A program made the translations under genes and the position numbers. Of a stretch of 23,421 nucleotides of DNA, positions 12,081 through 19,826 are shown one piece after another. This DNA is from a virus: positions 1 to 23,421 of the IMG/VR virus record IMGVR_UViG_3300042564_000257, one strand, 5' to 3'. Every line of letters begins with the position of its first letter. Position 1 is the first letter of the stretch. The notes beneath the pieces were generated by a model. That model was not told the origin of the DNA and searched no databases. It worked only from the letters and a program-made list of their open reading frames with translations.

Positions 12081-12760
12081 ATGTTAAATTAATTAGTTAC
12101 AGTCAACCTACACAAGAATTTGCTGAGATGGGTGTTGACAATGCCCAAGAACTAATTGCATACTGTGCCCGTGTTAGCAATCCTGCTAATCAACTCAACA
12201 CAGAAACAAGTGAAAAACTAATCAAGTATTTGGTTAAACACCAACATTGGTCACCGCTTGAGATGGTGTCTGCTTGCATTGAAATCACAACTACTCGTGA
12301 TATTGCCCGACAAATCCTACGTCATCGTAGTTTTAGTTTCCAAGAGTTTAGTCAACGTTATGCTGATCCAACTAAAGACTTAGATTTTGTAACTCGTGAA
12401 GCAAGACTGCAAGATCCAAAGAATAGACAAAACAGCGTTAGTACTGACGACGAACAACTGCAAGCAGAATGGGAAATGATTCAGCAGGCAGTAATTGGTG
12501 CTGCCAAGGAAGCCTACGAGTGGGCTATTGAAAACGGTATTGCTAAAGAACAAGCTCGCGCTGTATTACCAGAAGGTCTTACAGAAAGTCGTTTATATAT
12601 GAATGGCACCTTACGTAGTTGGATTCATTTTATTGAATTGCGCAGTGCTAATGGTACACAGAAAGAACACCAAGAAGTAGCGGTTGCTTGTGCAAAAGCG
12701 ATTGCTGCCATTTTTCCAATGGCAACTTCTTTAATTACTCAGGACGCATTGGTAACTTAA
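12077..12760 (+). CDS. thyX: FAD-dependent thymidylate synthase
   Basis: ThyX makes dTMP from dUMP using methylene-tetrahydrofolate, NADPH and FAD. The signature RHRx7S is present as R82-H83-R84 with S92 (RHRSFSFQEFSQRY). HQHWSPLE (55-62) matches the upstream HxSPxE block, EQARAVLP (158-165) and LRSWIHFIELR (179-189) are the dUMP- and FAD-binding regions, and length (227) is typical. It is the last rightward gene; its final 26 bp overlap the end of the leftward glycosyltransferase-like gene. FolE in the same genome could raise folate supply, but also serves 7-deazaguanine synthesis. Confidence 0.96.
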   Translation: MNVKLISYSQPTQEFAEMGVDNAQELIAYCARVSNPANQLNTETSEKLIKYLVKHQHWSPLEMVSACIEITTTRDIARQILRHRSFSFQEFSQRYADPTKDLDFVTREARLQDPKNRQNSVSTDDEQLQAEWEMIQQAVIGAAKEAYEWAIENGIAKEQARAVLPEGLTESRLYMNGTLRSWIHFIELRSANGTQKEHQEVAVACAKAIAAIFPMATSLITQDALVT

Positions 12761-13805
12761 CGGTAAGTTTAAACTGCTCATACAACCAGGACCAGTCATT
12801 AATTTTTATTAGTGCGTCTTGATTTCCTTTATTCTCAGTACCATATTGCATACCTAATACAGCTCCGGGAATAACATACTCTCCAAAGCGTCTATCTAAC
12901 CCTTTAGTAGTCCAAGCAGATAAACGGTTGGCATTTTCCTCTCGATCACTTCGTGCAATAGTATTACTGGCTAACTTGGCTGCTTCACGGAATCCGCTGC
13001 GCCAGGCATTCCAAGGACTAGATGCAAATCTGTTGATACTTGCTACTTTAGGTACTATGGTAAGTTTATTACTAAGACTAGTGGTAATGTCAACACCGTC
13101 TTTTGTTATGTCAAATAACATTTTAGGTAGTAGTTTGACAGCACCGTTGCCGTACTCTAGATCATTTATTTCGTTACGACTGTGCCATATGTGTACAAGA
13201 TCAAATGCATAGTCTTCTACATAATGATCAAAGTCAAATGTGTCCAGCACTTCATTATCCCCATCAACTACCCAAAAGTAATCAGTTGTAGTTTGGTCTG
13301 AACAGGCTTTATGACTAAGGTATATGTTAGATTCTCCAAAGACTCTTTTTGCTTGTGGAAATCTTTTACTCAATATTTGCCAGTTTGCCCAACTGTTAGG
13401 TTCGTTGTAAGATAGAAAAAATATATCATATATAGTATCTGCTTGAACAATGTAAGTGTTTATATATTTTAAATCAGAGAAAAATTCTTGACTAGCATCT
13501 ATATAATGATTTTTTGGAATAAGATAACACTGAAATTTATCAGCATACTTTTGAAATAATTTAAACACATGTACAAATTCGCCATCCCATTTCTTAGGCT
13601 CAAACTCTAACATGCTATCTAAGAAGTCGTAACTCGAATCTATAAACCAAAAGAATTTAGTAAGAACATTTTTCTTAGCCAAATTAGCAGTTTTAGCTAG
13701 TGTACTATCGAACTCTACAAATTTAGCGTAAGGATATTTTTCTGTTAAGAACGATTTACGTTCTTCAGATATATGTTTAGAATTATAAAATACTATATCG
13801 TACAT
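12735..13805 (-). CDS. Glycosyltransferase-like protein with internal duplication (356 aa)
   Basis: The C-terminal two thirds is a paralogue of the next gene upstream: YDIFFLSYNEPNSWANW (126-142), RFPQAKRVFG, SHKAC, the acidic motif VVDGDN (179-184), YGNGAVKLLP and NAWRSGFREA all have counterparts there. The first approximately 115 residues look like a diverged copy of the same module (YDIVFYNSKH at 2-11, YPYAKFVEF, FWFIDSSYDFLD at 52-63) in which DGDN has become DSSY. A nucleotide-sugar-binding fold (GT-A-like) is inferred; donor and acceptor are unknown. It is translated in a TAATG overlap with its paralogue. Its 3' end overlaps thyX by 26 bp. Confidence 0.7.
   Translation of the reverse strand: MYDIVFYNSKHISEERKSFLTEKYPYAKFVEFDSTLAKTANLAKKNVLTKFFWFIDSSYDFLDSMLEFEPKKWDGEFVHVFKLFQKYADKFQCYLIPKNHYIDASQEFFSDLKYINTYIVQADTIYDIFFLSYNEPNSWANWQILSKRFPQAKRVFGESNIYLSHKACSDQTTTDYFWVVDGDNEVLDTFDFDHYVEDYAFDLVHIWHSRNEINDLEYGNGAVKLLPKMLFDITKDGVDITTSLSNKLTIVPKVASINRFASSPWNAWRSGFREAAKLASNTIARSDREENANRLSAWTTKGLDRRFGEYVIPGAVLGMQYGTENKGNQDALIKINDWSWLYEQFKLTVKLPMRPE
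12754..12769. terminator. Weak bidirectional stem-loop at convergent gene ends
   Basis: AACTTA-ACGG-TAAGTT forms a 6-bp stem with a tetraloop at the convergence of thyX and the leftward cassette, inside the coding end of the leftward gene. The stem is short and AT-rich, with TTTAAA following rightward. Termination here is plausible from position only. Confidence 0.25.
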
Positions 13806-14716
13806 TATTCTTTATCCAAAAATCCGCTACCTTTACGATACTGGTTAAGGTGCACTGATTTAAAAAATTTACTAGCATCGGCATCTAATGTTGCTATCTC
13901 AAGATCGAGTGCGTTTTTTAAACTAACACCATAGGTCTTGATAGCATCTTCAACGTTCATATACTCTACATCACTGTGCCATAGGCTAGTAAGATAATCA
14001 AAATCTCTAACCTGTACATAGTCCCAATCAGTACAGTTGGTCATATAGCAACCGTGGCGAGCTCCTAAAATAGCCCATAGTCCGTTTGTTGAGTCAGCTC
14101 CGACATTCAGCCAAACTCGCAAACGATCTAAGTTCTTCCAATGAATTTCTTTCTTAAATTCTTTATTAGCAGTACGGACTCCACGCTCAAGTGACATCTT
14201 TACACCTTCACGAAAGCCTGCTCTCCATGCTTGAAAGGCGCTGGCATTATTATATACATCACTAAAACAACTGTTCATCTGTATGTACTCAGCATCCCAA
14301 CAAAAATCTACTTGAGCATTAGGATCATCAGCGGGTGCGTTTTCATGCGTTTTCATGTCTAATACATACTGCTTAGGCCATAACTTTAATCCGCCGTTGC
14401 CATACATAAGTCCGTTGACTACATTGTAACCTGCCCAGCTAATAACACATTTAGACAAGTCTTTATGCTCGTCAAAATCAATTTCTTGATTTAGGAAATC
14501 TTCTCGTACTGTATTATCACCATCTACTGTGACAAAACGGTCTGTATCACTTAGGCGTGCGCAAGCCTTGTGTGCTTCATCGCTGCCTTTAACACCATGC
14601 ACACGTTTTGCCCAAGGTACTTTCTTTAGCAAATCTGCATAATTTTTTTCAGCATTTGGTTCATCATAACTAAGGTAGATAATGTCGTAGTCTAAAATTT
14701 TAACTGTTTGTGTCAT
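13805..14716 (-). CDS. Glycosyltransferase-like protein with DGDN motif (303 aa)
   Basis: The N-terminus YDIIYLSYDEPNAEKNYADL (10-29), PWAKRVHGVKGSDEAHKAC, and TVDGDNTV (63-70) place an acidic DxD-type metal/nucleotide-sugar motif after an alternating beta-alpha region, as in GT-A glycosyltransferases. YGNGGLKLWPKQ, then FQAWRAGFREGVK, and LRVWLNVGADSTNGLWAILG are shared with the downstream paralogue. I recall related proteins in T4-like cyanophages annotated as possible glycosyltransferases. The start is an ATGA overlap with the upstream gene. The acceptor could be virion proteins or modified DNA; nothing in the sequence decides. Confidence 0.7.
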   Translation of the reverse strand: MTQTVKILDYDIIYLSYDEPNAEKNYADLLKKVPWAKRVHGVKGSDEAHKACARLSDTDRFVTVDGDNTVREDFLNQEIDFDEHKDLSKCVISWAGYNVVNGLMYGNGGLKLWPKQYVLDMKTHENAPADDPNAQVDFCWDAEYIQMNSCFSDVYNNASAFQAWRAGFREGVKMSLERGVRTANKEFKKEIHWKNLDRLRVWLNVGADSTNGLWAILGARHGCYMTNCTDWDYVQVRDFDYLTSLWHSDVEYMNVEDAIKTYGVSLKNALDLEIATLDADASKFFKSVHLNQYRKGSGFLDKE

Positions 14717-15330
14717 TTTATAATATAGTATCCTACTGTAGAAAAGAATTGTTTAACATATACTGCAATATTATCAATATCGCCTTCTTTATCAGAATGG
14801 TAGTATACTATTTCTCTGTCTTTTTTAATTAATTCATTGATTGAGACTTTGATAGTCCTGTATATAAAATTCATATTACGCTTGTCAATTATATAAATTT
14901 CAAGCGTAGTATTAAGATTATATTTTTTTAATATTTCTCGTTGGTCGTTGCGTATTTGAAATCCCCACTTTTTAAATGTAGGATAGTTTTCAATAGTAAA
15001 CATGCTATCCCAGTCGGTAACTACTGGGGCACTAGTTAAAAATACAGCAGATATATCATCTTCGTATTTAGAAACAATTCGTGGCGTATTTTGATCAATA
15101 AATGTAACTTGAAAATCTTTAGATCGGCTAGTACCGTTTAAAAATTCTTTAACAATATCAAATTCGAATTCTACAAAACAATCATAGTGTAAGCTGGCTT
15201 CATTAGTAATACTTAAAATATCCCCAGTGTCTTTTTCAAAGTATACTCGATAAGGTAATACCACAGTACTCAATGCTAATGATTGAGCTAGTAATTCATA
15301 GGGGACAATGTCTTCTTCTGGATTATACAT
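14713..15330 (-). CDS. Phage protein of unknown function (205 aa)
   Basis: It starts with an 8-nt overlap with the upstream GT8-like gene and ends in an ATGA overlap. The N-terminus MYNPEEDIVPYELLAQSLAL is followed by a strand-rich, acidic region with YRVYFEKDTGDILSI and SLHYDCFVEFEFDIV. A middle segment (APVVTDWDSMFTIENYPTF) and YIIDKRNMNFIYRTIKVSI come before an acidic C-terminus. No family is recognised. Its place inside the glycosyltransferase cassette suggests a partner or acceptor-related role, or a virion accessory, without direct evidence. Confidence 0.7.
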   Translation of the reverse strand: MYNPEEDIVPYELLAQSLALSTVVLPYRVYFEKDTGDILSITNEASLHYDCFVEFEFDIVKEFLNGTSRSKDFQVTFIDQNTPRIVSKYEDDISAVFLTSAPVVTDWDSMFTIENYPTFKKWGFQIRNDQREILKKYNLNTTLEIYIIDKRNMNFIYRTIKVSINELIKKDREIVYYHSDKEGDIDNIAVYVKQFFSTVGYYIIK

Positions 15331-16147
15331 TTAATTTCTCAATAATCTTGTCAGTAAGGAATGCATCCTCTACATAATGAAACACACCACGTTGTCTAAA
15401 ATTATTTAGATATAATTCTTTAGAGTCTGTAAAATTTACCAGTAATTGACTTAGACAAGATTGTGGAATTGGATCCCATCCTTGCAATGCTGGCTTTAGG
15501 TGTGTGAAAGTAAATGGGCTGTTTTTATTTGTAATAACGTCATCAATTCCCATTAACTTAGCAGCAATGGCTACTGATACATCAAAACTGTAAAAATTCT
15601 GCATATTCTTAGGAGCAACATCATAGAAAACTTTATTCCAATTATTAGTAATAAATTCTAACAGTTTAAAAAAATCTTCTGCGAGTTGAGATTTTTTAAA
15701 ATAACACATACCAGAATATAAATTTGGTAAATCATTAGCCACAAACATTTTTCTATATGTGTTGTCAACAACTGTGCGTGATTTATAATCTACAACCGAT
15801 GATGTAAAAAATAAATCTCGATCGCTGGCGAATTTCCATACATGTTCTATGTTATCTAAAACCAACATGTCTGCATCAAGTACAATAGTTTCATCATAGG
15901 GACTTGATCTATATAGTTTCCATCTGTTTTCTACTTTCCATGTACTATTTGCAGCCGAGTCTCCAAAATAGATTGGAATAACTTTATCAAATGCTTTAGA
16001 AAATCCCGCTGGTAAAGAATCATTAGTAATAATACTAATATTATTGATAGTCGGTTGTGTAGCTTTGATACTCAATGCCAGTGCGTATGCTTGACGCACA
16101 TAGTCAACATCACTATTCTGAGCAAGAACTAAAAATCCCTTACTCAT
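15323..16147 (-). CDS. GT8-like glycosyltransferase (274 aa)
   Basis: The N-terminus (KGFLVLAQNSDVDYVRQAYA) followed by ISIITNDSLPAGF and then SPYDETIVLDADMLVLDNI places a DAD (DxD) motif at residues 91-93 after beta strands, as in glycogenin/GT8-type retaining transferases that use Mn2+ and a nucleotide sugar. LYSGMCYFKKS and a late HLKPALQGWDPIPQS fit donor/acceptor loops of such enzymes. Length is typical of a single GT-A domain. It is a paralogue of the gene immediately upstream, which it overlaps by 8 nt. Substrates are unknown. Confidence 0.75.
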   Translation of the reverse strand: MSKGFLVLAQNSDVDYVRQAYALALSIKATQPTINNISIITNDSLPAGFSKAFDKVIPIYFGDSAANSTWKVENRWKLYRSSPYDETIVLDADMLVLDNIEHVWKFASDRDLFFTSSVVDYKSRTVVDNTYRKMFVANDLPNLYSGMCYFKKSQLAEDFFKLLEFITNNWNKVFYDVAPKNMQNFYSFDVSVAIAAKLMGIDDVITNKNSPFTFTHLKPALQGWDPIPQSCLSQLLVNFTDSKELYLNNFRQRGVFHYVEDAFLTDKIIEKLNV

Positions 16148-16979
16148 TTACTACTCCGTCAATACAACGAGTAAGACTATATTTGTTCATAACGTGTACA
16201 TCTAAATTGCTAGTTTTAACAGCAGTATATTCACCGTTGTAATTTTTCTTTTCCACTAAAAATTTTAATTTTGAGTTATCTATATCTAACAAAATATCTC
16301 TATCTAAAATGTAGTTCATCTTTCCAGGTAACGGGGCTGCAAAATCTTCACCCATCATATGTATAGCAATACTAAATGCAAAATCATTTCTAAATATTCT
16401 AGAATCTATATTGTACAACAATCTATAGTAATTCCAATTTAATTTGATGTTTTTAATTAGGTCAAAGAATGCCCAAGTAGCTGTGGTCTTTTTAAAATAA
16501 AATGCAGTGGCCCAATAGAATGGAATTGAATGTTGATTTAAATATCTAAAACTACGGTCGTCTCGCCAGTTAGCTAGATCAAAACTATCGTTATATATTA
16601 AAAAATCGTTTTGATTATTCCATATATTTTTTAATGTAGTACTACTAATGATAAAGTCACTGTCAATAACTAGCGTCTCATCATAGGGGGACAAATAACA
16701 ACAGTCGCCCCTTGATAAGTTTTTCCATGTTAGTGTCTTTGCAGCCAGTGATCCGTCATAGAATTTTTTAGTCTGATGTGTTTCTGTCCATATTTCTATA
16801 ATCTGATCAAAAACTGATTCTGCGTCAGGTTGACTTTGTTTAAGCCAACTTGCACTATCAGTGATAAGACTTACAGGAACTCCGAGATATTCTTTTACTC
16901 GTTTGGCTGCAAACAAAGATATCTTTGCATAATCAATTTCTGCATTATTTTGTGCAAATATTAAAACGCCACAGGTCAT
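16140..16979 (-). CDS. GT8-like glycosyltransferase paralogue (279 aa)
   Basis: It shares with the downstream gene an N-terminal VLIFAQNNAEIDYAKISLFA, VSLITDSASWL, and SPYDETLVIDSDFIISSTT, putting the DxD motif at D106-S-D108. YWATAFYFKKTTATWAFFDL aligns with the neighbour's YSGMCYFKKS region. The active-site acidic pair is kept, so it is likely functional, but the sequences are diverged enough for a different donor or acceptor. Translation starts in an ATGA overlap with the small gene upstream. Placement right after the tail-fibre genes makes glycosylation of virion parts a reasonable guess. Confidence 0.72.
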   Translation of the reverse strand: MTCGVLIFAQNNAEIDYAKISLFAAKRVKEYLGVPVSLITDSASWLKQSQPDAESVFDQIIEIWTETHQTKKFYDGSLAAKTLTWKNLSRGDCCYLSPYDETLVIDSDFIISSTTLKNIWNNQNDFLIYNDSFDLANWRDDRSFRYLNQHSIPFYWATAFYFKKTTATWAFFDLIKNIKLNWNYYRLLYNIDSRIFRNDFAFSIAIHMMGEDFAAPLPGKMNYILDRDILLDIDNSKLKFLVEKKNYNGEYTAVKTSNLDVHVMNKYSLTRCIDGVVNE

Positions 16980-17323
16980 AGGGCCATTAAATCGCCAACT
17001 CGGCGTTTGGTTTTAATTTGATTATATTTTACCAAATAGTCGTTAGTTGCACTAAAATAGATAGAAATAATCTCGTCTAAAAATGTTTTTAGATCGGGTA
17101 TTTCTACTGGGATGTTGTTGTCGTCAAGTACTACGGCCACTGTAGTTTCACGGGCAACTAGTGTGCTGATAAAAGTAATTAAATTTCTTTCAATAGTGAA
17201 ACTTGCACCTTGAAAATAATAGATAAGACTTTGTTGAAATTCTTCGAGAATAACCTTGCGTTGATTGCTCAACGTGGTCATATAATTGGCTGTTTGAAAT
17301 GCCTTTTCTAATCGTTCGTCCAC
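16976..17323 (-). CDS. Conserved T4-like phage protein of unknown function (115 aa)
   Basis: Start GTG 17323 (minus strand) is supported by GGAGGT whose complement lies at 17328-17333, and by the promoter at 17343-17371. The protein begins MDERLEKAFQTANYMTTLSN and has helices (QRKVILEEFQQSLIYYF), a beta region and a C-terminal IYFSATNDYLVKYNQIKTKR. I recall homologues with the same opening in T4-like cyanophages, all of unknown function. It heads the leftward cassette and overlaps the first GT8-like gene by 4 nt. Confidence 0.82.
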   Translation of the reverse strand: MDERLEKAFQTANYMTTLSNQRKVILEEFQQSLIYYFQGASFTIERNLITFISTLVARETTVAVVLDDNNIPVEIPDLKTFLDEIISIYFSATNDYLVKYNQIKTKRRVGDLMAL

Positions 17324-17340
17324 AGTAACCTCCAGAGCTT

Positions 17341-17359
17341 TTACTATACAGTATAGTAA
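17341..17359. repeat. 19-bp perfect palindrome over a -10 box, possible operator
   Basis: TTACTATAC-A-GTATAGTAA has 9-bp arms about a single central base. It covers the -10 box and the adjoining spacer of the leftward promoter. A protein-binding site is more likely than a terminator, as the possible RNA hairpin is weak and has no T-run. Confidence 0.6.
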
Positions 17360-17371
17360 TTAGCTTGTCAA
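17343..17371 (-). promoter_or_regulatory. Strong leftward sigma70-type promoter for the glycosyltransferase cassette
   Basis: On the minus strand, -35 TTGACA (complement 17366-17371) is followed by a 17-bp spacer and -10 TATAGT (complement 17343-17348). Transcription would start near 17336. It lies between the last tail-protein gene and the GTG-started 115-residue gene. Confidence 0.8.
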
Positions 17372-17382
17372 GAGATTTGAAG

Positions 17383-18279
17383 TTACATTCCTGACTGCGA
17401 TGCGGTAGGTCCAGTGACTGATACGTTTGCACCAGATGGTCGATATTGGCTTACTACACTGTTTAGTGTACCGTCAACGTTTTCGTCATCAATTGGATCT
17501 CCAGAGTCAAGATCTTGGAATTGAATAGTTAAAATTAACTGTGTTGATCCCGCATCTCTACGGGCATAGATGTAATATCTATTTTCTGCATATGAACCCG
17601 ATGGAGCATTTTTTTGACCTACTAGTTGATCAGATGTTGTAAGATCGAACCAGCCGGCCGACGAGCCTATAGCACTTGATCCAGAGTATGTTGTTTGAGT
17701 GTAATCCATAACAAACTCACCTATTTGAGTAAACATTGTGTCCCAGGTTGTATTCTTGCTGCTAGAAGTTCCGCCTGATCTATTGGCAGATATACGAATT
17801 TTGCCGCCGGCATTAAAGAAATATCGCATATTATCAGCAGTATTTGTTAATGTTACAGTATGAGTAAGTGTTCCGTTCCAGGCGGTTGATCGAGATCCAG
17901 TGATTAGTGCCTCACTAGAGAACTGAGCAGCTCCGATTGAAAATTTATCTGAAGTTATAGTGTTTGAAAATAAATTAAATTGATTACGTAATGCTTCAGT
18001 AATTGAAATCCCACTTGCCGGTAGTAATAAGTTTGCTCCGTCTGTTGCACTGCTAGTACCTACTGAAACCCCTGTTTGGTGTTGTCGAGCTTTTACCATG
18101 TCATTACGCAATGCAACCCACTGTGCTGCTGAAATCACTGACCCTGCAGTTACTGCTGGAGAGGTAATAGTCTGACCGTACCCGGTTTGACCTGATCCTG
18201 GACCAAAGACTAAATCTACTTTAGCTTTAATAGTATCATAGTCTGCTTTTTCAATTAATGAGCCTACACCTGCTGACAT
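17383..18279 (-). CDS. Virion structural protein, probably tail fibre-associated (298 aa)
   Basis: The N-terminus MSAGVGSLIEKADYDTIKAK and VDLVFGPGSGQTGYGQ match a protein family that I recall as structural in T4-like cyanophages. The rest is Ser/Thr/Gly-rich with little charge (TSSATDGANLLLPASG; GKIRISANRSGGTSSSK), like beta-rich virion proteins. The C-terminus VSQYRPSGANVSVTGPTASQ is extended and low in complexity. No enzymatic motif is seen. The start has AAGGAT upstream and lies 9 nt from the end of the tail-fibre-like gene, so it probably shares its transcript. Confidence 0.75.
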   Translation of the reverse strand: MSAGVGSLIEKADYDTIKAKVDLVFGPGSGQTGYGQTITSPAVTAGSVISAAQWVALRNDMVKARQHQTGVSVGTSSATDGANLLLPASGISITEALRNQFNLFSNTITSDKFSIGAAQFSSEALITGSRSTAWNGTLTHTVTLTNTADNMRYFFNAGGKIRISANRSGGTSSSKNTTWDTMFTQIGEFVMDYTQTTYSGSSAIGSSAGWFDLTTSDQLVGQKNAPSGSYAENRYYIYARRDAGSTQLILTIQFQDLDSGDPIDDENVDGTLNSVVSQYRPSGANVSVTGPTASQSGM

Positions 18280-18288
18280 GTTCTATCC

Positions 18289-19788
18289 TTATAATACCAG
18301 TGCTTCAACTAGTTTAATACCAGTATCATCACTGTTTTCTAATGCTATTGCAAATACATCATTTGAGTGATGAACTCCTACACTAGCACATCCATTGTTT
18401 GCTGCAATTAGACTGTCACCTTTGCGAACAGCACCAATTACTCTTACAGGAACACGCCCCTTAAGTGCAATGTATGTTCCGCCTTCTAATTCACTATTCA
18501 TCATATATGCCGGATTAGCAGAAACGACACCAATTGCACGTTTACCCCATGTACTTGCTGTTACTTCTTGTTCGCCGCCAATGACAACGACTGTGCCAGT
18601 TTCATACGATGCATCTGCAAGATATTTCTCAGCCAAGTCAGCATATCTAGCTTGTGAGGCAATACCCTGGAATATGTTTGCTGTTAAATCCCCGTTGTTA
18701 TCTCTAGCTGCAACCGTATGCACACCTGCCGCGGCAGTTGCTGTACGATAAATTCCGCCCACATTAAGAGAATCTGCTTGGGTAGCCGGACCGTTAAATG
18801 ACGTTGCATATACCGTTGCATATTTAAAACTGGCAGAGCCAATATTAGATACACTATCAGCACCAGGTAAAATATTATTTCCGCTTAACGTTAATGGAGT
18901 TCTAACAGAACCAGATGTAGTTTGAAATGACATTAACGCAGTAGCTGATTTAAATACAGGATTACTACTAACAGTGTTAATGGTTAGGGTATCTGTCAAT
19001 GCACCAGTAGTACCGCCTACAGTTAATCCGTAGTTGTTAAATCCAACGGCACCGGTAGCTGCTGAAAAATCAAAATCAAGAATACCAATAAAATCATCAG
19101 CAAGATAGCCGCCTAGCCTAAGAGCATTAGTTGCTGTTCCGTGAAATACTTCAGTCAATGAGGTTGTTACTCCATCCTCATTGTTAGTGTCTGCCAAAGT
19201 AATACCAGCTTTGATAATTCCAAAGCCTGTAATGCTATTGCCTGGAACTGCACTATCTATTACAAATGATTCTTTTGAAATAATATAGATAGTAGTGTCG
19301 TCAACAATTGCTTGAATAATTGGCATTAATGCGCCGCCGGTGCCAGCCGTAGCTTTAACACTGCGAGATTTCATCTGTGTAGTGCCGCTGCCTGTTACAC
19401 CCTGCGGGCCAACTAGGATAAATTCAGTACCAGAAAATGCGTATAATTGGTCGTTAGTGTTATCCCACCAAAAATCACCTTCAGTTAATGACGTGGGAGC
19501 AGTACCGCCAATTTCTGCGCCGCCTGTTGTACGCCAGTTATTACCGTCATAAAATTTTAATTTTTTAAGGGCGCTATCAAACCAAATTTGGCCAGATATC
19601 TTACGCTGTGGGCCGTTAGGGCCTGCACTAGAAAAGTGTTCCAATAAATGTAGGAAATTTTCGTTTTGAACTTCACCGTAGCCAGCGTAATTTTTGCCGA
19701 TAAGTTTAATATCGAGCGTATTATCGATGGTACCGTCTTCAACGACGGTTAGTGTTGTTCCATTATATCTATCAATGCTATACGACAT
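18289..19788 (-). CDS. Tail-fibre-like protein with DLAEKY-type C-terminal domain (499 aa)
   Basis: The N-terminal module (about 1-125) is shared with the next two genes upstream: IKLIGKNYAGYGEVQNENFL, HLLEHF, ISGQIWFDSALKKLKFYDG, then a second WWDNTNDQLYAFSG segment. A Ser/Gly/Thr-rich repetitive region follows with GSASFKYATVYATSFNG. The C-terminal ADLAEKYLADASYETGTVVV and GGTYIALKGRVPVRVIG match the terminal domain frequently seen in cyanophage tail-fibre-like proteins, related to peptidase-G2-like or chaperone ends; cleavage is not shown. Minus-strand AGGGGT precedes the start. Confidence 0.82.
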   Translation of the reverse strand: MSYSIDRYNGTTLTVVEDGTIDNTLDIKLIGKNYAGYGEVQNENFLHLLEHFSSAGPNGPQRKISGQIWFDSALKKLKFYDGNNWRTTGGAEIGGTAPTSLTEGDFWWDNTNDQLYAFSGTEFILVGPQGVTGSGTTQMKSRSVKATAGTGGALMPIIQAIVDDTTIYIISKESFVIDSAVPGNSITGFGIIKAGITLADTNNEDGVTTSLTEVFHGTATNALRLGGYLADDFIGILDFDFSAATGAVGFNNYGLTVGGTTGALTDTLTINTVSSNPVFKSATALMSFQTTSGSVRTPLTLSGNNILPGADSVSNIGSASFKYATVYATSFNGPATQADSLNVGGIYRTATAAAGVHTVAARDNNGDLTANIFQGIASQARYADLAEKYLADASYETGTVVVIGGEQEVTASTWGKRAIGVVSANPAYMMNSELEGGTYIALKGRVPVRVIGAVRKGDSLIAANNGCASVGVHHSNDVFAIALENSDDTGIKLVEALVL

Positions 19789-19811
19789 TCGATCTACCCC
19801 TTAACTATTAG

Positions 19812-19819
19812 TATTTAGT
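19812..19819 (-). promoter_or_regulatory. Possible late promoter (ACTAAATA) before a tail gene
   Basis: On the minus strand ACTAAATA matches 6 of 8 bases of TATAAATA, inside the 38-nt gap between two tail-fibre-like genes. It is a weak match, but the location fits late expression. Confidence 0.3.
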
Positions 19820-19826
19820 TTAAAAT

